A DNA stretch of 64,000 nucleotides from Fragum whitleyi (GCA_948146395.1 OX411543.1:28597558-28661557), one strand, 5' to 3'; positions 48,301 through 54,705 are shown, counted from the first letter of the stretch. A program made the numbers and translations. The notes: generated by a model not told the origin, from the letters alone.

Positions 48301-50314
48301 TAACAGTTACTACGTGAAATAAAGACAAAATGAATATTTTAAAAATATGTTTGATCCAGCAGTTGTTGCCAAAATGATCCAATTCAAATTATTATGTAGC
48401 GGGGTAGAATAATCTTTCTAGATTCAGAAAAATCTGTAAAACGCACGAGTATTTGGCTCTTAAACCTTTGCTGTTTAATCCCTGCTTTTTACGTACCTGT
48501 GATTTTATGACTGAGAAAACATTGTGAAAAAAGAAGAAATTGCTTCTGACAAGCAATTTCTTCTTTTTCCACACTATTTTGTACCCTACTGAATGGTTAT
48601 TTTTCCAATTAAATCCACTTTAAATTTTCGTCTACAAAACCTTTGAATTTGGACAGGTCCAAAATTTTGTAAAACAGGAAAGGGTACAACCTGATAAGTA
48701 TGTTATCCTTCTAGAAGAGATGTCATAAAAAAATATTGTTTTTTAGGTAATCCTTTTAGAAGAGACGTGGAGTGAACTGTTCCTTCTTTGTTCCATCCAG
48801 TGGTCTATGCCAATGGAATCATGTCCTTTACTTGGTAACACGGATCAGCACCAATCTAAAACTGGATCCCTACATCTAGAAGTCAGAGCTCTACAGGAAA
48901 TATTCTCAAGATTCAAATCTATATGTGTTGATCCAGGGGAGTTTGCCTGTCTGAAAGCCATTTCTCTCTTCAAACCAGGTAAACTGATTTCAAAATAAGG
49001 TTTGATAGTTCACAAATTGGTTTATGTAATGAACACTTGCCATATATCAATTTTGTCCTGAAGAATATCAGCGGACAAAAGATAGCTCTTAAACAATGTA
49101 TATATTTCCTAGTATTAACATACCTTAACAGTCATAACAAATATGAATACCAGCTTTTATTAATAAAACTTTAGCCCAGTGTATGCTGTAATTTGAAAAG
49201 TTTGAAAATTTGTAAACACCTTTAACATAAAAAATATTCCACTTCATCAGTAAGCTTCCTCCCCCCTTCACCACAAAAAAAAACTTGATCTCAAATCACT
49301 CATCCAAATCTCAAAACTCTTCACACATAACTGACCCTAATTTTTGATAGATACTCAAAGTAAATACACGCCAATGAATTTCTTCTGTATCTTTATAACT
49401 TATGTGATATTTCGTGTTCTAGAGACCCGCGGACTGAAAGATCCTCATCAAGTGGAGAATTTACAAGATCAGGCCCAAGTAATGCTGGGACAACATATTA
49501 GAGCACAACATCCCACCCAACCTGTCAGGTGAACTTTTAGAAATTTTCTTACACGTTGTTTGAGCACAAAAAGCGCTAGCATAAACCATTACCGCATAGT
49601 ATACCACCGTCATTTTTTGCTTATTTAAATATCGTCGATTTTGTACCAAAACCTCGTAACTAGAGCTTTAAACAAGCTGTAGTTACGAGGTTTTAGCAGA
49701 ACTCCCGCGATATTTTGTTGTTGGGTCACCAATTTCTCGTAGCTTCAGTTGAAGATACGAAGCGTTGGTCGCCCGTGATGATTTTTTGATGATGGACGGC
49801 TTGTTATAGTTCAATATATTTTTTTATCTCTTAAAAATAGAAAAGAGGGGTAAACGCAAAACTATTTATAATTGCCTATATGTATGTTTATATGTGGGTA
49901 ATTTCAATAGTATTGGGCTGACACTTTGAAATGTATGTCAATTATTTTAGCCTTGTTTGTATAAGTGAATTGTTATTTTTCTCCAGTGCATTTTCTGTTC
50001 AGTTTGGCACGTCTTTTTACGTGTTCAAGATATTCTAATAAAACTACGAGATTTTGATGATTAATAATTCTTTTCTAATGCTAATAGTGTTATAATAGTG
50101 AACAGATTTGAAAAGAATCCTTTAGGCAAAGTAGACGTAGATATTTACGAGTAAGTTCACTTTCCATTTTTACAATTCCAGATTTGGTCGTCTGTTACTA
50201 ATGTTGCCATCCCTTAGACTTATAATGTCGGAAAAGATTGAGAAGATATTCTTTGGTAGGACGATCGGAAATACACCGATGGAAAAACTGCTTTGCGATA
50301 TGTTTAAAAGTTAG
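23458..50314 (+). CDS. NR2E3: Photoreceptor-specific nuclear receptor (NR2E3/PNR, Hr51-like), eight coding exons
   Basis: This is a ligand-regulated-type transcription factor acting in the nucleus; in vertebrates NR2E3 sets rod versus cone photoreceptor fate, and the fly relative Hr51 acts in neurons. The model joins 23458-23572, 44080-44356, 45863-45966, 46311-46508, 47792-47997, 48747-48978, 49423-49528 and 50182-50314, 1371 nt or 456 residues plus TAG. All introns are GT-AG with phases 1, 2, 1, 1, 0, 1, 2, and each split codon is restored in frame. Residues 96-152 form two C4 zinc fingers (Cys96, 99, 113, 116; Cys132, 139, 149, 152) with P-box CNGCSG. Residues about 155-166 keep the [13 protein letters not shown] stretch typical of NR2E3. 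The ligand-binding domain covers about 265-456, with the FRDQVILLEE signature across exons 5-6 and AF-2 helix MEKLLCDMF at the end. Human NR2E3 is 410 residues; the extra length lies in the N-terminus and hinge. The subfamily call rests on remembered family sequence and is strong; exon 1 is the least certain part. Confidence 0.93.
24149..24204. repeat. Poly(C) and (AAAT)-rich simple sequence
   Basis: A run of C bases then AATAAATAAATAAATAGATG-type units. Confidence 0.85.
24487..24545. repeat. Hairpin, CTCGTAACTTCAGCTT family, copy 1
   Basis: CTCGTAACTTCAGCTTG and its exact complement around GA, flanked by AACCAAAC words that are themselves partly inverted. Other copies at 39508 and 49649. 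Confidence 0.85.
24855..24990. mobile_element. Foldback element, CCTGCGTTCAGGAT family, copy 3
   Basis: GTGCGTTCAGGATGCAAACC and TTTTTGCATCCTGAACACAG are inverted; the turn is CACATGTACATACGTGCAAA. Confidence 0.75.
25586..25690. mobile_element. Foldback element, CCTGCGTTCAGGAT family, truncated copy
   Basis: Left end CCTGCGTTCAAGATGAATCC and the TTTGCACCTGTATTCGCGTG turn are present; the right end dissolves after TTCTAAACGGTTGATGCC. Confidence 0.65.
26039..26205. repeat. Poly(A) and poly(T) tracts facing each other
   Basis: A run of about 22 A (26039-26060) and about 22 T (26184-26205) flank 120 nt. They could mark ends of retroposed sequence but I recognise no body. Confidence 0.8.
26206..26998. 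other. No gene seen (intron 1)
   Basis: No repeat family or exon recognised. Confidence 0.35.
26999..27235. mobile_element. MITE, GAGCCTGTGCGTGACATTT family, copy 5
   Basis: AGCCTGTGCGTGACATTTTC and GAAAATGCCACGCACAGACT are the ends; the GCCAGCCTGTGCATCTGCAC hairpin lies off-centre. Confidence 0.8.
27308..27353. repeat. Poly(T)-rich tract
   Basis: T run of nearly 30 followed by ATTTATTTATTT. Confidence 0.9.
27707..27938 (-). mobile_element. TTAA-flanked MITE (piggyBac-like), copy 2
   Basis: Inverted relative to copy 1. TTAA on both sides, ends ACTTTCCTGTTTTAA and ACAGCAAAGG, same GAAATTGCTTGTCAGAAGCA hairpin. Confidence 0.82.
28561..29145. mobile_element. TA-flanked inverted-repeat element (mariner/Tc1-like), 585 bp
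   Basis: Terminal 29-bp repeats (TACACTACTCAAAAGTTCTA then AGCGGCCAC) agree at about 26 of 29 positions after inversion, and TA lies on both sides. TA targets and TACAC-type ends are usual for Tc1/mariner. No transposase frame, so it is non-autonomous. Confidence 0.8.
29146..31440. other. No gene seen (intron 1)
   Basis: AT-rich DNA with short T and A runs and an (ATT)5 at about 30315. No exon with splice flanks was found. Confidence 0.35.
31441..31622. mobile_element. Foldback element, GGCCAACTTATTTCTGACCC ends
   Basis: GGCCAACTTATTTCTGACCC pairs with GGGTCAGAAATAATGTGGCC apart from small differences; inner arms include GTAGACTGGTCC and GGACCAGTCTAT, and CAGAATAGC/GCTATTCTG at the turn. 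Confidence 0.85.
31709..31938 (+). mobile_element. TTAA-flanked MITE (piggyBac-like), copy 3
   Basis: TTAACCCTTTGCTGTTTAAA to GGAAAGGGTTAA, 230 bp, with the standard hairpin. A 20-nt A run follows directly. Confidence 0.85.
31960..34105. other. No gene seen (intron 1)
   Basis: Several short frames, none with motif or splice support. No repeat family recognised. Confidence 0.35.
34110..34400. mobile_element. MITE, ACTTAGTGTAT-palindrome family, copy 3
   Basis: AACTATACAAATATCCACAT, AACATCCCGTATGACATTTT and the ATACGTACTTAGTGTATG palindrome end, whose hairpin core (GAGCCTCGACAATAATCAAT) is half deleted. Confidence 0.75.
34567..34650 (-). mobile_element. tRNA-derived SINE head
   Basis: On the - strand an A-box-like TGGCCTAGTGGTTAGCGTG and B-box GGTTCGAGCCC are spaced as in a tRNA, and the cloverleaf is roughly preserved (GCTCGTTGGCCTAGTGG start). 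The downstream body is not obvious. It could be a tRNA pseudogene. Confidence 0.55.
34955..35166 (+). mobile_element. Interspersed repeat, GGAATGAAATTGAATG family, copy 2 left part
   Basis: Matches 8766-8950 at its start and 17146-17300 (inverted) at its end. Interrupted by the SINE at 35167; it continues at 35437. Confidence 0.7.
35167..35436 (+). mobile_element. tRNA-derived SINE with target-site duplication
   Basis: Head with A box (TGGCCTAGTGGTAAATGC) and B box (GGTTCGAGCCC), then a conserved central block (GGGCAAAACACTTAATAGCC, CCCAGCTGTAAAAATGGGTA) and a 3' part ending in ACTAAAATAAATTAG. AACCT occurs directly before (35162-35166) and after (35437-35441), and the related copy at 17146-17300 lacks the insert. 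This is a clear retroposition of about 270 bp. Confidence 0.85.
35437..35965 (+). mobile_element. Interspersed repeat, copy 2 right part
   Basis: CGGATGTACATAGACGGACT continues the interrupted repeat. Further on, an AAAATTAAGATTTT-type inverted pair (35640-35690) and the GGGGGTGATTGGAGAGAGTG segment match the 9011-9130 family. Confidence 0.5.
36047..36180. mobile_element. MITE, AGGTAGTGGACCCGTGATAG family, copy 2
   Basis: TAGTGGACCCGAAATAGATC, AACAGTGTTAACCAAGG and GAAAGTTCATGAGTTCCGAA follow the order of copy 3; the right end is eroded. Confidence 0.6.
36221..36345 (+). repeat. 41-42 bp minisatellite, three units
   Basis: GTTAAAGACTCATTCATAGC and variants start at 36221, 36263 and 36304, each followed by a CCA-AGCAGCACC/ACGAACAACACC block and TATATGA. 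Confidence 0.8.
36683..36845. mobile_element. MITE, AGGTAGTGGACCCGTGATAG family, copy 3
   Basis: Complete: TAAGGCATTGGACACGTAAT and ATTACGGGTCAAATACCTTA are the ends; AACTTTAGCAGTGTTAATCG and the ACCTCGGTCAACATTGTGAA block are inside. Confidence 0.8.
36865..36998. mobile_element. Foldback element, CCTGCGTTCAGGAT family, copy 4
   Basis: AAGCGTTCAGGATGAAAACG and CTTTTACATCCTGAACACAG are the ends, with the GCACGTACGTGCACGTGC turn. Confidence 0.8.
37160..37276. mobile_element. End of the GACCCGTCACGCGAAA MITE family
   Basis: TGTGACCCGTCACGCGAAAA and GGACCATCTCGGAACTGCGA match the termini at 12660-12710 in inverse orientation; a likely continuation (AAGTGCGAAAAGTTTTGATC, CTAGTCAGTCTGCGTAAC) is at 37725-37765, after the element below. 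Confidence 0.55.
37277..37700 (+). mobile_element. GAACAACAAAAGCTATATTT element, copy 1
   Basis: Starts AGAGGATAATCGTTTGTTTC, then a hairpin with GAACAACAAAAGTTATATTT arms around a GAGTGGCGGAGCCACGAGTG core, then ACGATTATTCTATTTCTGTA and a 250-nt tail with GATTGCTATGCAACGTTCAT, ending CCGAAAAGCATTAAAG. It probably inserted into the neighbouring MITE. Confidence 0.8.
37940..39340. other. No gene seen (intron 1)
   Basis: Small inverted words near 38860-38960 (ATTTCACAAG/CTTGTGAAAT, CTCGTCC/GGACGAG) suggest another short foldback. No exon supported. Confidence 0.35.
39349..39697. mobile_element. Inverted-repeat element with internal CTCGTAACTTCAGCTT hairpin
   Basis: TGGCAGGGCGGGGCTTAA and TTAGGCTCCGCCCTGCCA are inverted ends (349 bp). 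The middle (39521-39561) is the CCTCGTAACTTCAGCTTGAT hairpin with perfect 17-bp arms, so the isolated hairpins at 24487 and 49649 may be inner parts of the same family. ATTAAT lies just outside both ends. Confidence 0.75.
40079..40104. repeat. Poly(T) tract
   Basis: More than 20 consecutive T, then T-rich sequence to 40130. Confidence 0.95.
40130..40995. other. No gene seen (intron 1)
   Basis: AT-rich, no repeat family or exon recognised. Confidence 0.35.
41000..41421 (-). mobile_element. GAACAACAAAAGCTATATTT element, copy 2
   Basis: Opposite orientation to copy 1: TAATGCCTTTCGGTGGTTTA at the left, GTTGCATAGCAATCACGCGC, the GAGTGGCTCCACCACTCG hairpin, and CAAACGATTATCCTCTATG at the right. 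Confidence 0.8.
42249..42663 (+). mobile_element. Single arm of the giant foldback family, copy 3
   Basis: CATTCGCAACATCGCTCGGA, CCTCGGACGTAAGTGTAGTA, the CAAAACGCAGTAAAACACTG hairpin, TGTGACGTCACATTAACCCA and the spacer side GAGGTCTATTCCGTAGAACC occur in order. No opposite arm. Confidence 0.82.
43372..43495. mobile_element. Foldback element, CCATCCGGG ends
   Basis: GTACCCTCCATCCGGGAATA pairs with CCCCGGATAGATGGTA; inner arms GATGTTATTTTATGGACTAG and CTAGTCGAAAAATAACATC; CCATTGACGG at the turn. Confidence 0.8.
44080..44356 (+). CDS. NR2E3: NR2E3 exon 2 (linker and first zinc finger)
   Basis: The acceptor is a T-rich tract ending TTTCAG at 44079; the donor is GTACAT at 44357. The exon encodes a Ser/Asp-rich linker (residues 39-94) and the first C4 finger with P-box CNGCSG, ending LIYR with the Arg codon split. 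The P-box is the NR2E3 form and predicts binding to AGGTCA-like half sites. The reading frame continues upstream of the acceptor to an ATG at 44040, but that stretch contains the polypyrimidine tract and is intron. Confidence 0.95.
44680..44800. mobile_element. Foldback element, ATCTGGTCTCGGCTGTG family, copy 2 (NR2E3 intron 2)
   Basis: GCATTGTTATCTGGTCGAGG at the left and CCGAGACCAGATAATAATGA at the right, around GGCGACGAGGCTTTGCCG. Confidence 0.75.
44968..45545 (+). repeat. Bivalve-type interspersed repeat with 154-bp internal tandem units (NR2E3 intron 2)
   Basis: Begins TATACGTCCGTCGAAGACGG, GC-rich with GGGCGTCCG repeats. Three units follow, anchored on TTGAGTTATT at 45127, 45281 and 45436 (154-155 bp apart), each with TATTTGAGCTATGGTCATGA and AAACTTGATGGG-type words. 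I recall very similar repeats in bivalve genomes. Confidence 0.75.
45863..45966 (+). CDS. NR2E3: NR2E3 exon 3 (second zinc finger)
   Basis: This 104-nt exon follows TTTGTAG and ends before GTATGT. It completes the split Arg codon and encodes the second zinc finger with the motif [20 protein letters not shown], where the first two cysteines are separated by six residues as in vertebrate NR2E3. The exon was found from the expected continuation of the DNA-binding domain; it is too short to appear as a long open frame. Confidence 0.95.
46311..46508 (+). CDS. NR2E3: NR2E3 exon 4 (DNA-binding domain C-terminal extension and hinge)
   Basis: The exon starts after GATATTTTAG and ends at G|GTAAGG. It begins with [13 protein letters not shown], the C-terminal extension characteristic of NR2E3, then a poorly conserved hinge rich in Ser, Thr and His (residues about 180-231). 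An interspersed inverted-repeat element begins about 15-25 nt after the donor. Confidence 0.92.
46530..46805. mobile_element. MITE, GACCCGTCACGCGAAA family, copy in NR2E3 intron 4
   Basis: ACGACTCGTCAGGCGAAAAA and TCTCTTTCGCTAGACGGGTC are inverted ends. The inner CCTAGTCTGTCTACGCTGAT and CAGACTGACTAGAGTAG hairpin is conserved in the 7510 and 37725 relatives. It begins just after the exon 4 donor. Confidence 0.75.
47540..47777. mobile_element. MITE, GAGCCTGTGCGTGACATTT family, abutting NR2E3 exon 5
   Basis: GAGTCTGTGCGTGAGATTTC and GAAATGTTGCGCACAGGCTC are the ends. It shares with the 20275 copy the block GATAAGGTCTCAAAGTATCT and GCTACTCAATGTTTGTACCT. The acceptor AG of exon 5 is only 14 nt past its right end. 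Confidence 0.85.
47792..47997 (+). CDS. NR2E3: NR2E3 exon 5 (hinge end and start of ligand-binding domain)
   Basis: The acceptor is GATTTTTTCAG and the donor GTATCT at 47998. The exon encodes a variable stretch, then [20 protein letters not shown] and the FANLPFRDQ end, the helix 3 region of the NR2E3 ligand-binding domain. A MITE ends only 14 nt before the exon, so most of the branch-site region is mobile-element sequence. Confidence 0.94.
48460..48686 (+). mobile_element. TTAA-flanked MITE (piggyBac-like), copy 4 (NR2E3 intron 5)
   Basis: TTAAACCTTTGCTGTTTAAT at the left; the right end reads GGAAAGGGTACAA, so the right TTAA has mutated. Hairpin intact. It ends 60 nt before exon 6. Confidence 0.82.
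48747..48978 (+). CDS. NR2E3: NR2E3 exon 6 (ligand-binding domain core)
   Basis: This exon starts in phase 0 after TTGTTTTTTAG and ends in phase 1 before GTAAAC. It carries [14 protein letters not shown] and the region around [16 protein letters not shown], both conserved positions of the NR2E3 ligand-binding domain. A TTAA-flanked MITE ends about 60 nt upstream. Confidence 0.95.
49423..49528 (+). CDS. NR2E3: NR2E3 exon 7 (ligand-binding domain)
   Basis: The exon follows TTCGTGTTCTAG and ends before GTGAAC. It encodes [20 protein letters not shown] and the HPTQPVR end, matching the vertebrate NR2E3 helix 8-9 region closely. The phase-2 end splits an Arg codon that exon 8 completes. Confidence 0.95.
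49649..49775. repeat. Hairpin, CTCGTAACTTCAGCTT family, double copy (NR2E3 intron 7)
   Basis: AACCTCGTAACTAGAGCTTT and AAGCTGTAGTTACGAGGTTT form the first hairpin; a second weaker pair (CTCGTAGCTTCAGTT, GAAGATACGAAG) follows at 49727-49762. Confidence 0.7.
50182..50314 (+). CDS. NR2E3: NR2E3 exon 8 (C-terminal end, AF-2, stop)
   Basis: The exon follows a TTCCAG acceptor and ends with the TAG at 50312-50314. It encodes [20 protein letters not shown], then the conserved [20 protein letters not shown] end that carries the AF-2 helix. The first AATAAA downstream (about 50485) already lies inside a foldback element, so the polyadenylation site may be supplied by mobile-element sequence; this is inference. 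Confidence 0.95.
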
Positions 50315-50378
50315 AAAAAGTGTGGCGTTTTAATTTTCAGACGATATACAGACCTACACTATAAATATTTCAATTTTC

Positions 50379-51175
50379 TTAAATGCTTTTCACTTGATGA
50401 TCTCGACGCAAAAGCAGTGAAATTGTCAAAAACTTATTCCCTGCTTTTGTGCATTTCATCCTATCTGACGTAATCTATGCGGGGCTAAATAAATGACGTC
50501 ACAATGAACGTTGCATAGCAATTATGCGAAAAATGACGCGCTTTACAAAAATATGTCCTAGAAATTTCACCTTTTGTCTCATTTTTGCAATAAAGAATTA
50601 GAATAATCGGGTTTTTTTTCGAGTAAGATCGATTAATATTTCATTTCATGAACAACAAAAGCTATATTTTCACTCTCGTGAAAATATAGCTTTTGTTGTT
50701 CACAGAATGAATATATAGGGGATAATCGTTTGTTTCAGTGTAAGATCGATTTATATTTCATTAAGTGAACAACAAAAGCTATATTTTCACGAGTGGCGGA
50801 GCCACGAGTGAAAATACAGCTTTTGTTTTTGACGAATTGAAATATTAATCGACCTTACTCGAACTCAAACGATTATTCTATTTCTTTAATGCAAAAATGA
50901 GACAAAATGTAAAACTTCTAGGACATATTTTCATAAAGCGCGTCATTTTGCACGTGATTGCTATGCAACGTACATTGTGAAGTCACATATTTCGCCCCGC
51001 ATAGATGTCGTCAGATAGTATGAAATGCACAAAAGCAGGGTATAAGTTTTTGATAATTTCACTGCTTTTGCGGTGAGTTTATCAAGTGATAATCTACCGT
51101 CATTTCTCGATAAACCACCGAAAAGCATTTAAGAAAAATCGATCTTACACTGGAACAAACGATTATCCTCTAAAT
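50379..51175. mobile_element. Two GAACAACAAAAGCTATATTT elements head to head
   Basis: The left copy is inverted (50379-50723) and the right copy is forward (50714-51140). Each carries its own GAACAACAAAAGCTATATTT hairpin, and both share the GGGGATAATCGTTTGTTTCA joint. A further inverted end, CAAACGATTATCCTCTAAAT, closes the block at 51175. Confidence 0.82.
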
Positions 51176-51439
51176 CTTCAACTCTGGTACAAGTTCTGAC
51201 TTCCATTTCAAACTATAGCACAGGGTGCCATTGGAATGAGAATTTTTGATCGACCTTTAATCGGCATTCGTCTATCCGCCTGATTGTAGATTGCTGTTCT
51301 GAAGAAGAAGATTTTTCTTGTAACAAAAAGAAAATCTCCTTCAAAATAGCCATGAGTTTTCAACCTTTCTTCAATGGAATAGTTCTTATGGACTTTCAAA
51401 CAAAACTTTATTTGTAAAGCATATCAACTTATTGTGAAA

Positions 51440-51650
51440 ATCTTTGTTCTTAAGAACAAATTTATCGTAAGTCAAAATCTTACCTTTTGCTTTCATTAAT
51501 CGTTAGATTCTGTCTTGAATTATCTCATCGGAATTCTACTGAGATAATGCATGTCAGAATTCGATATATAGATGCTACTGTAGAAGCAACTTAAATTTTT
51601 GACTTACGCAAAAAAATGAGCGTAAGATGTTTAGTAAAACAAGTCCCAGC
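51440..51650. mobile_element. Relative of the GGGGCCCGTTTTACTAAACG MITE
   Basis: TGCATGTCAGAATTCGATAT, CTACTGTAGAAGCAACTTAA and GCGTAAGATGTTTAGTAAAA match the right half of the 15387-15633 element; the left end is not clear. Confidence 0.6.
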
Positions 51651-52490
51651 TGAAGAACAGCTATCTGTTAGTCTTTCTGATCTACACTGTAAACCTAGTT
51701 TCGAGTATGTAAGTCGTTCTGTTCATTTAAAAAAGAAAATTTTCTTTCTCCGGTTTACCTATGTCAAATTCCCTATCTTACTCAGACATTTGTGTTGTGT
51801 GATTCATGGAGGCATTATTTTGCCTGATGTTTCAATTCTTTGTCACGCCCTTTTTATCGACAAGGCAGTCGCAACAACTCAAAATTCGGCATATGCGCGT
51901 TCATGCAAATTTTCTATGGCCACCACTCTTAACTTTTTAGAATAAATTTAAAAACAATAGTAGGGACTTGATCACTTTAATTTATTGATGCTAAATTTAC
52001 TGTATCTTTCCCTGTATCTCAATTATAAAGGTCAAGTTCAAAGTTTTGTATGTGACACATCTTCCACAAACATATACGACACATATTTCGATGGGTTTCA
52101 TTATAATCACAGCAAAATTGTTACTCACGATAACTATTTTTTATATTTTTGTCTGTGACCAACCTTTCATATATAATTAAATATATATACTACTCAACTT
52201 TTGCTAGGGATCAAAATGTAGACCCAAGTATTTTCCTTCAGACATTTCGTTATAACAAAATCGAGTTATATCTATTCTTATGCATGTATATAGAATATCA
52301 TCATAATTTCAACAAAGGCACCGCCGATGTATGCCAACACTTAACTGCAGATATTGGATATTGTAAATGATCAAGTACAAAAAGGTGCATAATTCTAACA
52401 AAATTTATTTCAGAGAAAAACCCCTCGGTTTATATGAATAGTCCATGTAGATGTGAACGAATTCGCCAAGTTTCTATAACAGCAGAGATA
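51651..52490. other. No gene seen
   Basis: Frames at 51616-51945 and 52149-52370 have no motif; the first overlaps the MITE end. Confidence 0.35.
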
Positions 52491-52499
52491 TGACTTAGG

Positions 52500-52815
52500 T
52501 TAAATATATATCACGTACGATGTGTATTGTATGAAAAAAATATCTAACGAGGTATGGGGAATTGATAACTATCGAGGCTCTGCCGAGACAATTATCAATT
52601 CCCACAACCGAGTTAGTTTTTTTTTTCAAAAAGTACACTTAGAATGTATTATATTTATTTTGTAACCTCTATTTGCCTTGTTTTCGTCGATGTTTCTAAC
52701 AGAAATGCAAGTTTCTAAAAATAACCGTATTATGTCACTGTTCTAAAAATATCCATGTGATATCATAAAAAATATCATATGGGATGTTATCACACGGATA
52801 TTTGTATAGTTACGT
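52500..52815. mobile_element. MITE, ACTTAGTGTAT-palindrome family, copy 4
   Basis: Full hairpin (GGGGAATTGATAACTATCGA and complement around CTCTGCC) plus the flank with GTCGATGTTTCTAACAGAAA and ATCATATGGGATGTTATCAC. Confidence 0.8.
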
Positions 52816-53309
52816 CAATAAACGCACCTACACTACCGAGCCCAAGGTAATAACAATAGATCAACATTTTATCCCCCAAAAAGATTCAAGTTTACAAATT
52901 GATAGAAAATAAGTTAAAATTGGATTGGTATAATTCTATCGAACCGAAAACGTTCTTCCCTTTTTGATCCCTAGCGAAAGGTGAGTAGTATATTGGTGCA
53001 GATATTCCTTTACAGTAATTCCACTGACAGGCGTTCTCTATGGAGGAAAGTGAAAAGACCGATTAATTTCGACGTCTCCTGTTTGAAAATATATACAATG
53101 TCGTATGTAAGCAATCACTTTTTCCATAATTTCACATGAAAGTTCGATGGAAAAAAACGGATAGGAATAACAATATTGAAACATATAATATCTGATGGAT
53201 CAAAAATGATTAGTTCTCTTATTATTTTAACATATGCATTGTAATTATTGTAACTACGAAATTAAAAAATTATTAAAGATTACCTGTGTTTAATTAAAAA
53301 AAGTCTTCC

Positions 53310-53353
53310 CGTTTTTTTTTTTTTTTTTCTTTTTTTTCTTTCTTTTTTTTTTC
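53310..53353. repeat. Poly(T)-rich tract
   Basis: T runs separated by single C bases. Confidence 0.9.
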
Positions 53354-53728
53354 AGTGTGATGTTTTATAATCACATTTTTGTTGGCGAATAAACGAATGG
53401 AATAATGAATGAATATTTAAGGCACTTCGATGATTGAAATAATTTCACGTGTACTTACAGGGCTCATACAGACAGTAATTCAGGAAAACACATTAATTAT
53501 ATTTAGAACTATTCTGGTAGTACTCTTGTTTTTTTTAGAATAGTGTATTGTCTCTATCTTGGATTGCCTTTCTTAGTATGCGAGAATATAAAATAAACTC
53601 AATTGAAAAATATATATAAGAATTACAACAAATAAATGCTCCAGACATTATAAATTTGGCACGAAATGAAAAAAAACCTACGTAGCATAATAAAACTTAT
53701 TCCAGGAGAAAACCAGTTCCGAGTGTGA

Positions 53729-53805
53729 CTACTTCTTGTTCACGCCGAAGAATTGTTTCAGTTTCGAGTAGGGGGATTTTTCTGGCGGTTGTGGTTGGTA
53801 TTGCT
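53729..53805 (-). CDS. Candidate terminal exon of an unrecognised gene
   Basis: On the - strand a good acceptor (GCTATTGTTTCAG) is followed by a 77-nt frame that reads 25 codons and a TAG. The predicted tail is Gln/Pro-rich and ends SPYSKLKQFFGVNKK, a basic C-terminus that looks like protein rather than translated repeat. It needs one base from an upstream exon (phase 1), which would lie at higher coordinates. I found no convincing partner exon and do not recognise the family. The serine-rich - strand segment at 59294-59587 ends at its own stop and has no fitting donor, so it is unlikely to be the partner. Confidence 0.4.
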
Positions 53806-53989
53806 CTGAAACAATAGCATACATTATGATTGACGAATCGCTTGTTACATATTCACTGGAGACCATCTAAATGACAACAATTTGCAAAATATGATCCTCA
53901 GTAAAATTTAACTATAGCATGTTGCTGAAATCAAATTTTGATTCAGAAGAATTGCGAATGATGAGGAAAATTTCTTCATGCGATCAGCA

Positions 53990-54190
53990 AATATTCAATT
54001 AAGAGATGAAGAGAGTATTTCTTGATTTCGTGAAGGTATGAAACTAAAAACCTAATTACACTGTATGAATACGCGAAGCGGATTCATGCATGAGTGTGAT
54101 TAGGTTTTTTGATTTCACACCTCCATGAAATCGAGAAATACTCTCTTCATATCCTATAATCAAATGAAATGAAGCGAAAATGTAAAGATT
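53990..54190. repeat. Inverted repeat around GGTTTTTTGATTTCA
   Basis: GAAGAGAGTATTTCTTGATT and AATCGAGAAATACTCTCTTC are inverted, with AAACCTAATCACACT-type inner arms around a CGCGAAGCG-like turn. A similar right half lies at 47280-47360. Probably a MITE of about 200 bp. Confidence 0.7.
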
Positions 54191-54466
54191 TGTCAACAAT
54201 GAAGCAGTTTCTTGTGGGACTGCTGAAGCTTACAGTATAGCTGCGTAAACATTGAGATATAAAAAACAACTTTTCAGCCAATCAAAATGCAAGAAATCTT
54301 ATGAAAGTTTCACGATGTTTTTTATTGTATGTGTCTCACGCACATGTGTAGGAAATGTCGAGAGCAGACTCGGTGTTAAACCAAAAATATAATGATGTAA
54401 TCAAAATTTACAGGAACTGTCTTTCAATAAACTGACCAATTACCTCGTGCATCAGCACACTTCTGC

Positions 54467-54705
54467 CGTCATCGCGTAGTGGTAGCGCGTCGGATTATCA
54501 TTCGAAAGGTCCCGTGTTCAATTTTCGACGGCAGAACTCATCCTTTCCGACTATTTGTCTCCCACCAATGGGTTGATAATCGTAAACCTATGTTGGATAA
54601 CAGCTGGAGGCTAGGAAATGCTGTTATGGTAGCATTTGTGTGGGAAACACCAGAAACCCATTGTTAGGTGCTTCAGCCTCTTTATTGAAAGTTTGTTTAG
54701 AGGGT
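54467..54705 (+). mobile_element. tRNA-derived SINE, second family, copy 1
   Basis: tRNA-like head (GCCGTCATCGCGTAGTGGTA, B box degraded to GTTCAATTTTC) then the body blocks GGTTGATAATCGTAAACCTA, AGCTGGAGGCTAGGAAATG and CACCAGAAACCCATTG shared with the copy at 56507. Confidence 0.8.

Noticed and set aside
11121..48686. CRISPR-like array from dispersed similar repeats
   Set aside because: The repeats are kilobases apart, flanked by TTAA and in both orientations, as expected of MITEs in a eukaryote.
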